From Adenophora triphylla var. japonica (Eukaryota > Streptophyta > Magnoliopsida > Asterales > Campanulaceae): a DNA stretch of 64,000 nt. Position numbers and translations under genes: made by a program. The stretch spans positions 248,001 through 312,000 of the forward strand of contig JAFEMH010000529.1 in the NCBI GenBank assembly GCA_022495995.1, written 5' to 3'. Under the pieces are notes generated by a model. The model was not told the DNA's origin, made no database searches, and worked only from the letters and a program-made list of their open reading frames with translations. Shown here in pieces: positions 14,147 to 24,832 of the stretch; position 1 is the first letter of the stretch; every line of letters begins with the position of its first letter.

Positions 14147-14734
14147 ACGTAGGTAGCCTATCTCTGTCGTCCAGTAAACAGCCCAGCTGCGGTCACCCCC
14201 TTTCCCCGGTAATGCATGTTACGTAAGGCACCTTAGAATCTTCTCCCAAGGTTCAAAAAAGCTTTAGCCCTCAAATAGTCTCCCTCGAAGTGCAAGAAAC
14301 ATCGACTTAGGATCATACTCTGAACTAGGTTACGTTTCCCCAGGTTCAAACTCTGACGCAAAAGCTCGACTTACGGATCATACTCACGAACTAGGTCCCC
14401 GTTGAGGTTTGATTACCTTTTCTGACAACCACCTGAAACAGTTATTTCTGTGAATAAAAGCCTCAACTTGGGTTAAATTACTCCTAAACTTAGTCCTCAT
14501 TTAGGTTCATACAATAGAACTAAACCTCAACTTAGGTTCATCCTGGCACGAAAGCCAACGAAATTCCATCTCTTTCACCTCCAGCCGCAAAGAAGCTTGT
14601 AAGGCCGATCCCTTCAAATGAAGTCCACCAAAAGACTGTCTATCCCCTCGAAGTCTGTCCCCAACGAAAGGATACGAACATCGAAGGAAATCGTTTCAAA
14701 ACAAGTTGATACCTCCATATCACCCATCACCAAG
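14147..14734 (+). other. Non-coding 3' region of C before the arrays
   Basis: The stretch begins with ACGTAGGTAGCC, the right half of a hairpin module cut by the solo LTR. It continues with phrases such as CTCGACTTAGGATCATACTC and ATTTAGGTTCATAC, which are diverged copies of the 62-bp unit that is highly amplified in D (44050-45000). No gene is seen. Confidence 0.6.
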
Positions 14735-15035
14735 GTTCGAGGCACCTAAGGCACCTAAAACGCCATCATCAAGGTTCGAGGCACCTAAGACGCCATCATC
14801 AAGGTTCGAGGCACCTAAGACGCCATCGTCAAGGTTCAAGGCACCTAAGACGCCATCATCAAGGTTCGAGGCACCTAAGACGCCATCATCAAGGTTCGGG
14901 GCACCTAAGACGCCATCATCAAGGTTCGAGGCACCTAAGACGCCATCATCAAGGGTCAAGGCACCTAAGACGCCATCATCAAGGGTCAAGGCACATAAGA
15001 CGCCATCATTAAGGTTTGAGGCACCTAAAACGCTA
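14735..15035 (+). repeat. 30-bp tandem array, ~10 units (C)
   Basis: Units read AAGGTTCGAGGCACCTAAGA plus CGCCATCATC with few changes. Five such units occur in D (45142-45290), and reverse-oriented units occur in A (23258-23520). The array lies between gag and the 3' LTR, the place where Tat/Ogre-type elements are known to carry variable repeats. The open frames on both strands are repeat artefacts. Confidence 0.92.
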
Positions 15036-15084
15036 GGAAAGCAATAAATCGCAATCATCCCCAATTCGACAAACCGAAATCATT

Positions 15085-15600
15085 ACCAGGGTGACTTCCC
15101 AAAAATAATCACATCATAGGGCGACTTCCCAAAAATAGTCAAATCTTAGGGCGACTTCCCAAAAATAGTCAAGTCATAGGGTGACTTCCCAAAAATAGTC
15201 AAAAGCATAGGGCGACTTCCCAAAAATAGTCAAACCATAGGGTGGCTTCCCAAAAATAGTCAAACCATAGGGTGACTTCCCAAAAATAGTCAAATCATAG
15301 GGCGACTTCCCAAAAATAGTCAAACCATAGGGCGACTTCCCAAAAATAGTCAAACCATAGGGCGACTTCCCAAAAATAGTCAAACCATAGGGCGACTTCC
15401 CAAAAATAGTCAAACCATAGGGCGACTTCCCAAAAATAGTCAAACCATAGGGTGGCTTCCCAAAAATAGTCAAACCATAGGGTGACTTCTCAAAAATAGT
15501 CAAATCATAGGGCGACTTCCAAAAAATAGTCAAATCTTAGGGTGACTTCCAAAAGTAGTCAAATCTTAGGTTGACACCCTAAAACAGTCACTCTAGGGTC
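15085..15600 (+). repeat. 30-bp tandem array, ~17 units (C)
   Basis: Units read CAAAAATAGTCAAACCATAG plus GGCGACTTCC. The core AGGGYGACTTCC is also the core of arrays in D (45352-46110) and B (56521-56700). A CCCGAACTACG hairpin module follows directly. Confidence 0.92.
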
Positions 15601-15611
15601 AAAGACCCGAA

Positions 15612-15646
15612 CTACGACTGGCTTGATTCCTCTTAAGGATACGTAG
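15612..15646 (+). other. Hairpin module (C, first 3' copy)
   Basis: CTACG (15612-15616) pairs with CGTAG (15642-15646). The inner stem is TCCT (15628-15631) with AGGA (15636-15639) and a four-base loop. The linker GGCTTGAT is shared with other 3' copies. Confidence 0.6.
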
Positions 15647-15862
15647 GTAGCCTATCACTAGGTTCAGCCATCAGACCAAAAATGGTCATCCCTAACCCCA
15701 ACAGAGCAGATATACGACTCTAGCCACCCGACCAAAAATGGTCGTCTCATATCCCCAGCAGAGTTTTCTTCCAAGCAATCGACTGCAGAACTCGCTCACC
15801 AGGTTGACATCCTAAAACAGTCACTCTAGGGTCGACGCCTGAAGATAGTCTTAAGACCCGAA

Positions 15863-15899
15863 CTACGGATCGGCTTGATTCCCCAATCGGGATACGTAG
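15863..15899 (+). other. Hairpin module (C, second 3' copy)
   Basis: CTACG (15863-15867) pairs with CGTAG (15895-15899). The inner stem is TCCC (15880-15883) with GGGA (15889-15892) and loop CAATC. It lies about 110 bp before the 3' LTR. Confidence 0.6.
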
Positions 15900-15977
15900 G
15901 TAGCCTATCGCTAGGTTCAGCCCACTCGATCACTTGATCATCTCGCCAAATTTGGAGCCTTACTTTATCGATGACCC

Positions 15978-16012
15978 CGCTTCCTTCGGTGAAGCGCGCC
16001 GTCGAGGGCTAC
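15978..16012 (+). promoter_or_regulatory. Pre-LTR hairpin and polypurine tract of C
   Basis: CGCTTC (15978-15983) can pair with GAAGCG (15991-15996). CGAGGGCTAC then abuts the 3' LTR start TGTAAGTG at 16013. Sister elements have CGCCGAGGGGCTAC at the same spot, the expected position of the plus-strand primer. Confidence 0.65.
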
Positions 16013-17349
16013 TGTAAGTGCTCCAATTTGAGTTGTTAGTATTCTCGTTAGAAAATTAACGAAAGTCCTAACATTACTAACATTTCTAAAAATTCCTAAC
16101 CTTTATAACAAAGTGAGGGTAGATTAGGGATTGCCATTTAAAGTTAAACCAAGAAAAGAATCTCAAAAAGCAAAAGAAATTGGAAAAATCCGAATTGGGC
16201 AAGTTGAAAAACACAAACTGCTGGAATTTTGAATATTATTCTTCTTGTTCAAAGCCTGGAGCAAAGATTTAATGCACCAGAACGCTTTACAATACCCTCC
16301 CGCGCGGATCCTATTGAAGTTCGCAGGGGCCTATAAATTGAACCCTCCTCTCTCAGTCTACACAACACAAATCACTCACAAAGAATAAAGACTCGCGAAA
16401 AATAGGGAGAAAACAGTGGGAATTCACTTGAATTGCCACCATTTTCTCTTCAATCTTTCCCAAACCCCACTCACTCCAAATACTTTGAAAACACTCTCAT
16501 ACATACTCTCATACATACACCAATCCAAGCTCAAATCACCCCTTAGGAGGAGGATTAGAGAGAAAACATAGAGGACTTCATTGTTATCTACTTGTTTTCT
16601 CTTTAACCAACTCAAATCATCAACCCTAAACACTTTCAAGCCCTAAACACATTCAAGCCTTTGAATCCATTCAAACACAAAACACAAGGAAGATAGGTAT
16701 AACCTCCCTCTCAATACCCTAAAATTCATCCATGCATGCATTTTCAAACTCCAAAATGTAGTTTGTTCATCTTCTTATCTTAGATCCAAGAAGATCACCA
16801 TGGAAGTTCATCTACATGGATGATATTCTACAAGGATCAACATTATTTTCAAAGTGTTCTTACTTACTTGCAAATAAAACACATTTTCAAAACCCTAAAA
16901 ATCATTTTCATACATCAAATCTCTTTTTCAAAGGATAAAATTCCCCTTCCAAAGCAAATGAAGTGCTTAATCCTAATGTACCCCAAGGATGGTTTGATAT
17001 AGTTGATTCACCACTAAAATGTCAAGTGATCACTAATCAAAACCTAGGGAAATGGGGACAAGCATGGATGCAAAACCCCCTTTAAAATCATGTTTTCCTT
17101 CTTGAGATGTTGCTGTCCAGTAGCAATTTTCTAAGACCCCAGTCCATGGTCTAATTTTTTGGACACAGATAAACTTGGAATTTGGTGTTGACTACAAATC
17201 ATCTCCAAAATGAAAAGTTCTTTTATAGAAACCTTATTTAAGGTGTTTTGAACATTTTTCATTCTCGGACTTTTCCCAGATTCTGGATTTTTCAAGCCCT
17301 AAAGTCCATTTCAAAATTAAGTGTCCACTGCCTTTTTCATTCTGGCAGA

Positions 17350-17574
17350 TATTAGCCGAGTGTTGTGTGTTGTGCTGAGTATTTGATCAGCATTTGTACA
17401 GTCCTCTTCCTATTGATAGTTTAGGTTCATGTATAGATAGTGGCTGTTCTTATTCCATGTTTTTAGTGTATCTGAGTAGTGTATATATATGTATTCTTTC
17501 TATGGAATGATATCAAGGAAATTCATATTCTCCATTCTCTCTCTTTTGTGATATGCCGTGTTCTATTTCTAATA
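17350..17574 (+). repeat. 5' LTR of the short Copia element
   Basis: It begins TATTAGCCGAG, not TG, and ends CTAATA directly before the primer-binding site. The rest is identical by eye to the 3' LTR. Confidence 0.9.
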
Positions 17575-17586
17575 TGGTATCAGAGC

Positions 17587-18035
17587 GGGCTGGTCCAATT
17601 TTGAGAGTTGAAACGGAACTGGGCTGTGAGGGAAATTGGGCCGAGCAAAGGTCCGTAGAAGGAGGACGGGCTATCGTGTGATCATGCCGAGTATCCGATG
17701 ATGATCCAATCGGCATAGCTACGAGCATGTGGGCCAGTGAAGAGGTGATCTAATGGAAGAAATAGCAGGCCCGGGTAGTGATCCAAGAGTGCTGTCCAGA
17801 TGAACATATGGCCCAAATGTCGCATGATTGTCACCTGTCAATAGTTTATTTGTGCTGCTATCTTGCCAAGGAAAATGAGATTCATCAAAAATAACATGTC
17901 GAGATAAATAGACTTTGCCATTAGTTAAGTCTAAGCAACGGTATCCTTTATGACAATTATCATAGCCAAGAAAAATACAGTGAGTTGATTTTGGCATTAG
18001 TTTATGGGCATTAGTAGGGACACGATGAGGATACT
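17587..18035 (-). pseudogene. Inverted integrase C-terminal fragment
   Basis: Read on the minus strand, about 17850-18030 encodes a Copia integrase C-terminal segment: THCIFLGYDNCHKGYRC, then GKVYLSRHVIFDE and FPWQ, a signature normally found after the integrase core. The sequence down to about 17590 may be the adjoining linker toward RT. This is part of what is missing between the integrase zinc domain and RT at 19635, but here it lies inverted between the primer site and the gag ATG. The junction with gag is near 18035. The recognised motif is clear; the exact lower boundary is uncertain. Confidence 0.8.
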
Positions 18036-18038
18036 GAT

Positions 18039-19635
18039 ATGACTCCCGGCGGTGGTTCGGGTGTTTCCGGCCAAAATCAGATCGTCTCTTCTTACAATTC
18101 CCTTCCAGTCTTTTACAACCCAACGGCAATCATGGGTCAAACCTATTTAACCAAAGAAAACTATGTCAATTGGAGTACCTTGTTCAAAACCCTCCTTCGA
18201 ACTCACAAACTTCTCTTTGTGATTGAACCCACACCACCAGCCACTCACCTTGCCGACGGCAAAACCAACCCAGATCACACCACTTGGTCGACATCCACAG
18301 ACCTTGTTTGTGGTTGGATTAAAGGACCGTTACTCCCACCGTTCAACCATATCTTAACTCCGGCGTGACCGCTCCGCAGTCTTGGCGGAATTGGCTAAAC
18401 GATTTGGGGCAACCTCTGCACTCCAAATCGAGACTCTTAAGGAGAAATTGCACGATCTAAAGAAAGCTACCGACACTTCAATTTCTGATTATCCGCTCAG
18501 TGCATCTCAAATTTCCGATGCCCTAACAGCCCACTGGTGACCCGGTGGATGATTCGGTGGTGATTCAACGTATTTGTGGAGGCTTAGGTCAAGAATATAA
18601 GGAATTCCTCACCTCAGCAGCGGCTATTCACGCAAGGAATCCCCTTACCCTTGACATTTTGACAGATTTGTTACTTAAAGAAGAGATGCTTCTTGCAAAA
18701 TTTGCCGTGCCGGTAACCCAATCGACTGGCCTGATTGTAGCGACTTCCTCCTCCGCATCTCTTCCTGAAGCTAACTTTGCAGGTTCCAGCGTGGTGGTGG
18801 TTCTCATCGTGGCAGAGGCGGCAATCGTGGTGGTTCCAATCGGGGTGGCTGAGCCGGGAATGGTAATCGCCAAGGAAATCGTAGTAATGGAAATAATCAA
18901 GGTGGCTATGGCGAGGGCAAGGCTCAAATTGGGGTCGTGGGGCTTCATATAACCACAGTCGTGGTGGTCCTCCACGAAATAATGGTAATGGTATTCGCCT
19001 ACTCCCCCAGTTACATGTCAATGGTGTTCTCAAGTGGGTCATGGTGCTAGGGACTGTCCGACGATCTCTACTGCTGCTTATATGACACACTCAGATTCTC
19101 ATGTGCTTGATAGCGGGGCTACACATCATATGACGTCGGATCCGTCCTCCTTTTCTGGCTATTATCCATACTCAGGTACTAATACAGTTACTGTTGGTAA
19201 TGGTCATAAGTTAAAGATTTGTGGCATTGGTAATTCTTCTGTTTCTGTCAATAATCGTTCCTTTAATCTTCATAATGTCTTATACGTTCCACATATTCAT
19301 AGACCTTTACTATCCATTCGACAATTTTCTAAGGATAATAATTGCTTCTTTGAACTTGACTCGTGTGGTTTTCGTGTTAAGGACAATCGCACGAGGGAGA
19401 CTATCATTACTGGCAGTAATTTTGGCGGACTCTACAAGCTTTCTTTCAATTCACAGTCGCAGAATAATCCCATTGCTTTACTTGGTGAACGTTCAAGTCA
19501 GGATATTTGGCATGCCCGCTTGGGCCATCCGTCAACTCCGGTTTTTAAAGTTTTGTGTCGTCAGTTTAGTTTACCTTTGAGTCATAAAATAAATGAACAA
19601 CATTTTTGTCATTCGTGTCCGTTAGGGAAATCTAG
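18039..19635 (+). pseudogene. Copia gag, protease and integrase zinc domain, frameshifted
   Basis: The gag begins at ATG 18039 (MTPGGGSGVSGQNQ), followed by a UBN2-type domain with YLTKENYVNWSTLFKTLLR. Frame changes occur near 18360 and 18530, after which ICGGLGQEYKEF continues the domain. An RGG-rich stretch (18785-18850) precedes a CX2CX4HX4C knuckle (CQWCSQVGHGARDC, about 19018-19059). The protease has the Copia active site LDSGATHHM (DSGA at 19109-19120). The pre-integrase domain follows with WHARLGHPS (about 19508) and CHSC (19607-19618). Coding stops making sense at about 19635, where the frame jumps to RT. Frameshifts and the deletion make it non-functional. Confidence 0.85.
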
Positions 19636-20845
19636 CAATTGGATGTCCGAAATGCGTTTCTTAACGGTGTCATTCACGAAGAGGTGTATATGAAACAACC
19701 TCCTGGTTTTGTCGACTCCTCTAATCCTGATGCGGTTTGTAGATTACATAAAGCTCTTTACGGTTTGAAACAATCCCCTAGGGCATGGTTCCAACGTCTT
19801 CATGAGTTTTTACTTAATCATCAGTTCTTCAACAGTCGCTCGGACTCCTCATTGTTTGTCAGACATTCTTCTGACTCTACCACAATTATACTTGTGTACG
19901 TTGATGATATCATTGTCACTGGGTCTTCTTCATCTGAGGTTTCCTCTATTATTGATGCTATTTGTGGGACGTTTGACAGTCGTCGTTTGGGTGATCTTAG
20001 CTACTTCTTGGGACTCGAGGCCACACGTGACAAGTCAACACTTCGGTTATGTCAGACACGCTATGCTCTTGACCTTTTTGATCGATTCAACATGTCCGAT
20101 TGTAAACCAGCTTCTACTCCATCTATCCCTCATTCTCGATTGTCAGCTCTCGAGGGAGACTTGTTATCCGATCCCACTACGTACCGTAGTCTTGTCGGCG
20201 GCCTACAGTATTTGACTCTTACTCGGCCAGATATAGCATTTTCTGTTAACCAGGTTTGCCAGTTTATGCACCAGCCTCGATCCACTCATCTCATTCTTTG
20301 CTAAACGGATTCTTCGCTTTGTCAAAGGTACCATCACTCTCGGCCTACCTTTTCCTCGCTCTCCCGATGTTTCACTCCTTGCGTACTCGATGCGATTGGG
20401 GCAGTGACCCCGATGACGGACGCTCTACCACTGGTTCTTGTGTCTATGTTGGTCCAAACCTGGTTTCTTGGACAGCAAAGAAACAACCTACGGTTTCTCG
20501 GTCAAGTAGTGAAGCCGAGTATCGTGCCATTGCTACAACTACAGCTGAGTTGCGATGGTTTTCATATCTATTTCGAGAACTTCGTCTTCCTTTCTCTCCT
20601 CCGACGTTGTTTTGTGATAACATTTCAGCTATTCATATGGCTCGTAATCCAGTATTTCACGCCCGTACTCGCCATATTGAGATTGATTATCACTTTGTGC
20701 GAGAATTAGTCACTAAAGGGTTCTTGCAGCTGCACTATGTGTCAACCGATGATCAACTCGCTGATATTTTTACCAAGGGCTTACCAAAACCTCGGTTTCA
20801 CAACCTCTCTGTCAAGCTTCGTCTCCCCTTCGGCCGTCTCGCTTG
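19636..20845 (+). pseudogene. Copia RT (N-truncated) and RNase H, frameshifted
   Basis: It starts abruptly at [11 protein letters not shown], a mid-RT palm motif, so the finger region and the first catalytic block upstream are absent. The catalytic YVDD is at 19897-19908. GLKQSPRAW and SYFLGLE are standard Copia RT blocks. After a frame change near 20290 the RNase H domain follows with DWGSDPDDGRST, SSSEAEYRAIA and LFCDNISAI, supplying the acidic residues, and ends with the usual ADIFTKGLP motif. The stop precedes a G-rich tract (about 20843-20854) that abuts the 3' LTR and would serve as the polypurine tract. Confidence 0.88.
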
Positions 20846-20854
20846 AGGGGGGGG

Positions 20855-21079
20855 TATTAGCCGAGTGTTGTGTGTTGTGCTGAGTATTTGATCAGCATTT
20901 GTACAGTCCTCTTCCTATTGATAGTTTAGGTTCATGTATAGATAGTGGCTGTTCTTATTCCATGTTTTTAGTGTATCTGAGTAGTGTATATATATGTATT
21001 CTTTCTATGGAATGATATCAAGGAAATTCATATTCTCCATTCTCTCTCTTTTGTGATATGCCGTGTTCTATTTCTAACA
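20855..21079 (+). repeat. 3' LTR of the short Copia element
   Basis: 225 bp, beginning TATTAG and ending CTAACA. It is the same as the 5' LTR except the penultimate base. The target duplication GCAGA follows. Confidence 0.92.
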
Positions 21080-21333
21080 GCAGAAATGGTTTCCAACTTC
21101 CAAAAATCTTTTGAGTACCAAAATTTAAACCAAAAATCACACCAAAAATCATGGGATCTGTCCAAAGTCTAATAAAGAATTCCCAATTTTTACTTTCCTC
21201 AGTTTCAACTTATTTTGGCCAAAGTAGCACACACACACACACACACACACAAACAAATGATTTTGAATGTTTGGAAGACTCGTTTTACGAGGCATTCCGG
21301 GTGCACACTAACGTCCTTCCCGGTGTGTAACGT

Positions 21334-23090
21334 TGTGATGATGTGTCTCCATTTCGCGGGAAAAAATTCGATTTTTCGCGTTTCTTTGAAAAAAACCAAA
21401 TAAAACCCGTGAAAAAGAACGGAGTCGCCACGCCATTTTTGTTTTAAGGGCCAAAACTTTGAAAAAAGCCCGAGATCAGAAATTTGGGTTCGGAGGTCAT
21501 GTTACACGCCGGGAAGGACGTTAGTGTGCACCCGGAATGCCTCGTAAAACGAGTCTTCCAAGCTGAAAATCATTTGTGTGTGTGTGTGTGTGTGTGTTTT
21601 GGCCAAAATAATTTGAAACTCAGAAAAGTAAAAATTGGGATATCTTTTTAAGACTTTAAACTGATCCCATGATTTTTTGGAAGATTTTTGGATTGAGATT
21701 TGGTACTCAAAAGACCTTTTGAAGTTGAGAGCCACTTCTGCCAGAATGAAAAAGGCAGTGGACCTTTGATTTTGAAATGGATTCAAGGGTCTTAAAACTT
21801 CATAATCTGGATAAACTCAGAGAATGAAAGTTGTTCCAGACACCTTAAATAAGATTTGTTCGAAGGAAATTTCCATTTTGGAGAATATTTGAGGGGTCAA
21901 AACCTTCTGGAAACCTCAGATATGAGATCTGGATTCCCAGAAGCTGATGAACTAGCCTCTGAAATAAAATTTGAAAAGAGGAGTTTTGCTCACCCAAAAA
22001 ATAAAGTAAAAATATTTATGGAAATATCTGGATGTTGGCTACAAAAAGTGTTTTGTAGTCAACACCAAATTCCACATTTATCTGTGTCCAAAAAATTAGG
22101 CCATGGACTGAGGTCTGAGGAAATTGCTACTGGACAGCAACTTCTCAAGAAAGAAAATATGATTTTAAGGGGGGTTTTGCATCCATGCTTGTCCCCATTT
22201 CCCTAGGTTTTGGTTAGTGATCACTTGACATTTTAGTGGTGAATCAACTATACCAAACCATCCTTGGGGTACATTAGGACTAAGCACTTCATTTGCTTGG
22301 GAAGGGGAATTTTATCCTTTGAAAATGAGTTTTGATGCTTGAAAATGGTTTTTAGGGTTTTGAAAATGCATTTGCAAGAAAACAATAACACATTAAAGAA
22401 AATGTTGATCCTTGTAGAAGATCATCCATGGAGATGGACTTCCATGGTGATCTTCTTGGATCTTAAGACAAGAAGAAGAATGAACTACATTTTGTAGTTT
22501 GAAGATGCATGCATGGATGAGAGATTTAGGGTAAGAAGAGGGAGGTTATACCTATCTTCCTTGAGTTTGTGTTTGAATGGGTTTAAGGCTTGAATGTGTT
22601 TAGGGTTTGAATTTGAGAATGAGTGTGAGTTGGGAAAGATTCAAGAGAAAATAGTGACAATTCAAGTGAATTCTCACTGTTTTCTCTCTATATTTCGCCA
22701 GAGGTTCAGTGCAAATTGTGTTGTGGCTTCTCATTTTTGTGACTGGAGGGCTCAATTTATAGCCCTCCTGAAATGACAAAGGTATCCGCGCGGACAAGGT
22801 TGGTAACGTGCACTGTTCATTAAATGCAGTTCCAGGCTTTGGACAGGAAGAATAATCTTTTGAAAATTCAAATTAAACAGCCAGTTTATGTTCCAGCCAC
22901 TTCTATTTTTGGTTTTCTTCCTTTGTTTTTGCTTTTTAAGATTCTTTTTGAGGTTTAACCTTAAATAACAATGCCCATTTTGCCCTTGCTTTGTTAGAAA
23001 AGTTAGGATTGTTAGGAAATGTTAGGAATGTTAAAACTTTCGTTAATTTTCTAACGAAAATACTAACAAGCTCAAATTGGAGCACTTACA
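21334..23090 (-). repeat. 3' LTR of element A (reverse orientation)
   Basis: On the plus strand it runs TGTGATGATGTG ... GGAGCACTTACA. A minus-strand TATA box lies at 22755-22761, and the palindrome TCCGCGCGGA is at 22785-22794 with TGACAA five bases to its left. A (GT)n run is at about 21573-21598. CGGAGTCGCCAC (21420-21431) is a partial primer-site copy within U5. Confidence 0.93.
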
Positions 23091-23125
23091 GTAGCCCCTC
23101 GGCGACGGCGCTTTCGAAGGAAGCG
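23091..23125 (-). promoter_or_regulatory. Polypurine tract and pre-LTR hairpin of A
   Basis: On the minus strand, CGCCGAGGGGCTAC abuts the LTR start at 23090. Just upstream in element sense, CGCTT (plus 23109-23113) and AAGCG (23121-23125) can form a short stem, as in C and D. Confidence 0.65.
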
Positions 23126-23203
23126 GGGTCGTCGATAAGAGTAAGGCTCCATATTTGGCAGGATGATCGAGTGATCGAGTGGCTGAACCTAGCGATAGGC
23201 TAC

Positions 23204-23238
23204 CTACGTATCCCGAATGGGAATCAAGCCAGTCGTAG
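23204..23238 (-). other. Hairpin module (A, first copy)
   Basis: Plus-strand CTACG (23204-23208) and CGTAG (23234-23238) flank TCCC (23211-23214) and GGGA (23219-23222). The module is symmetric enough to fold on either strand. It matches the D copy at 46358 in reverse complement. Confidence 0.6.
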
Positions 23239-23257
23239 TTCGGGTCTTTGACCCTGG

Positions 23258-23520
23258 AGATGATGGCGTTTTAGGTGCCTCGAACCTGATGAGCGAGTTC
23301 TGCAATCGGGTGCTGGAGAGAAACTCTGCTGGGGATGATTGCGATTTATCGTTTTCCTAGTGTTGTGTGTGATAGCGTTTTAGGTGCCTCGAACCTTGAT
23401 GATGGCGTTTTAGGTGCCTCGAACCTTGGAGATGATGGCTTTTAGGTGCCTCGAACCTTGGAGATGGCGTTTTAGGTGCCTCGGACCTTGGAGATGGCGT
23501 TTTAGGTGCCTCGGACCTTG
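23258..23520 (-). repeat. Short degenerate array of the GGCACCTAAAACGCC unit (A)
   Basis: About seven units of GATGGCGTTTTAGGTGCCTC plus GAACCTTG with irregular spacing. They are the reverse complement of the 30-bp arrays in C (14735) and D (45142). Confidence 0.8.
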
Positions 23521-23610
23521 ATTGTGAAATGGCCTTTCGGTGGACTTTGTCTGCTGCCGAAGGAGAGGGTGACCGTTTTGGTCGAGGGGCTGGACCTAAT
23601 GATAGGCTAC

Positions 23611-23646
23611 CTACGTATCCCTAGTGGGAATCAAGCCCTTTCGTAG
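23611..23646 (-). other. Hairpin module (A, second copy)
   Basis: Plus-strand CTACG (23611-23615) and CGTAG (23642-23646) enclose TCCC (23618-23621) and GGGA (23626-23629) with loop TAGT. Confidence 0.6.
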
Positions 23647-23738
23647 TTCGAGTTTTTCTCGAAATTTCGTTGGCTTTTGGGATTCCGTTAACTTTGCTGG
23701 GGATTTTGTTAGCCTTTGCTGGGGAAAATCAGACGTAT

Positions 23739-24722
23739 TTGTCTGGGAAATCGATCTTACGTTTGACTGTCGGGGATAATTTTGATGAAAGATACGGGAT
23801 CTCGTTATCTTTCTCAGGGAGGTCGGCCTTACGTTTGACTGCCGGGGGTAATTTTGATGAAAGATACGGGATCTCGTTATCTTTCTCGGGGAAATCGGTC
23901 TTACGTTTGACTGCCGGGGGTAATTTTGATGAAAGATACGGGATCTCGTTATCTTTCTCGGGGAAATCTGTCTTACGTTTGACTGCCGGGGGATGATTTT
24001 GCTGAAAGATACGGGATCTCGTTATCTTTCTCAGGGAGGTCGGCCTTACGTTTGACTGCCGTTTGATGATTTTGATGAAAGATACGGGATCTCGTTATCT
24101 TTCTCGGGGAAATCGGTCTTACGTTTGACTGCTGGGGGTAATTTTGATGAAAGATACGGGATCTCGTTATCTTTCTCGGGGAAATCGGTCTTACGTTTGA
24201 CTGCCGTTGGATGATTTTGATGAAAGATACGGGATCTCGTTATCTTTCTCAGGGAGATCGGTCTTACGTTTGACTGCCGTTGGATGATTTTGATGAAAGA
24301 TACGGGATCTCGTTATCTTTCTCGGGGAAATCGGTCTTACGTTTGACTGCCGGGGGATGATTTTGATGAAAGATACGGGATCTCGTTATCTTTCTCGGGG
24401 AGGTCGGCCTTACGTTTGACTGCCGGGGGTAATTTTGATGAAAGATACGGGATCTCGTTATCTTTCTCGGGGAAATCGGTCTTACGTTTGACTGCCGGGG
24501 GTAATTTTGATGAAAGATACGGGATCTCGTTATCTTTCTCGGGGAAATCGGTCTTACGTTTGACTGCCGTTTGATGATTTTGATGAAAGATACGGGATCT
24601 CGTTATCTTTCTCGGGGAAATCGGTCTTACGTTTGACTGCCGTTTGATGATTTTGATGAAAGATACGGGATCTCGTTATCTTTCTCGGGGAAATCGGTCT
24701 TACGTTTGACTGCCGGGGAATG
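23739..24722 (-). repeat. 72-bp tandem array, ~14 units (A)
   Basis: Each unit contains GATACGGGATCTCGTTATCT, a GGGGAAATCGG or GGGAGGTCGG variant, TCTTACGTTTGACTGCCG and TGATTTTGATGAAA. It lies between the antisense PMD gene and the 3' LTR. Variable 3' arrays are a known habit of Tat/Ogre elements. The 72-bp unit is not seen elsewhere in the window. Confidence 0.95.
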
Positions 24723-24811
24723 ATTTCCTTGAAAGGGGGTTGACTTTGTCAAGTTGGGGACTGAACTGCAGAGTTCCAGATTTTTAAAGGGCAAAAGGGT
24801 CATTTTGACCC

Positions 24812-24832
24812 TGACAATCCTATCCGCGCGGA
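24812..24832 (+). promoter_or_regulatory. TGACAA-N5-TCCGCGCGGA site upstream of the antisense PMD gene
   Basis: The bipartite motif lies about 160 bp before the ATG at 24994. The same motif with the same five-base spacing occurs in both LTRs of A beside the TATA box, and upstream of the second antisense gene (28109-28129). TCCGCGCGGA is a perfect 10-bp palindrome. Function is inferred from position only. Confidence 0.6.

Larger units (their letters stand above)
17350..21079 (+). mobile_element. Short rearranged Copia (Ale-like) element
   Basis: The element is 3730 bp with 225-bp LTRs and a perfect GCAGA duplication (17345-17349 and 21080-21084). By eye the LTRs differ at one position, so insertion was recent. 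The primer site TGGTATCAGAGC (17575-17586) is complementary to initiator Met tRNA, as usual for Copia. In order it contains an inverted integrase piece, gag, protease and the integrase zinc domain, then a junction straight into mid-RT and RNase H, and a G-rich tract before the 3' LTR. The integrase core and N-terminal RT are missing, so it is non-autonomous. Ale assignment rests on short LTRs, small size and gag style. Confidence 0.9.

Noticed and set aside
14706..15064. Long repetitive open frames on both strands (KTPSSRFEAP-type and ASNLDDGVLG-type)
   Set aside because: The repeat unit is 30 bp, a multiple of three, so stop-free frames arise automatically on both strands; there is no start context or conserved protein.
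15174..15533. Minus-strand frame with TIFGKSPYGL repeats (and a similar one at 45826-46071)
   Set aside because: Same artefact of a 30-bp tandem array.
15085..15600. CRISPR-like regular repeats (also in D and B)
   Set aside because: Units are contiguous tandem repeats without unique spacers, in a plant retrotransposon; no cas-like genes.
17350..17574. A host gene promoter or MITE at the TATTAGCCGAG repeat
   Set aside because: The direct repeat, target duplication and primer site show it is a Copia LTR.
23670..23996. Plus-strand frame of repeated SFSGKSVLRLTAGGNFDERYG
   Set aside because: It is a translation of the 72-bp array; it breaks where units change length.
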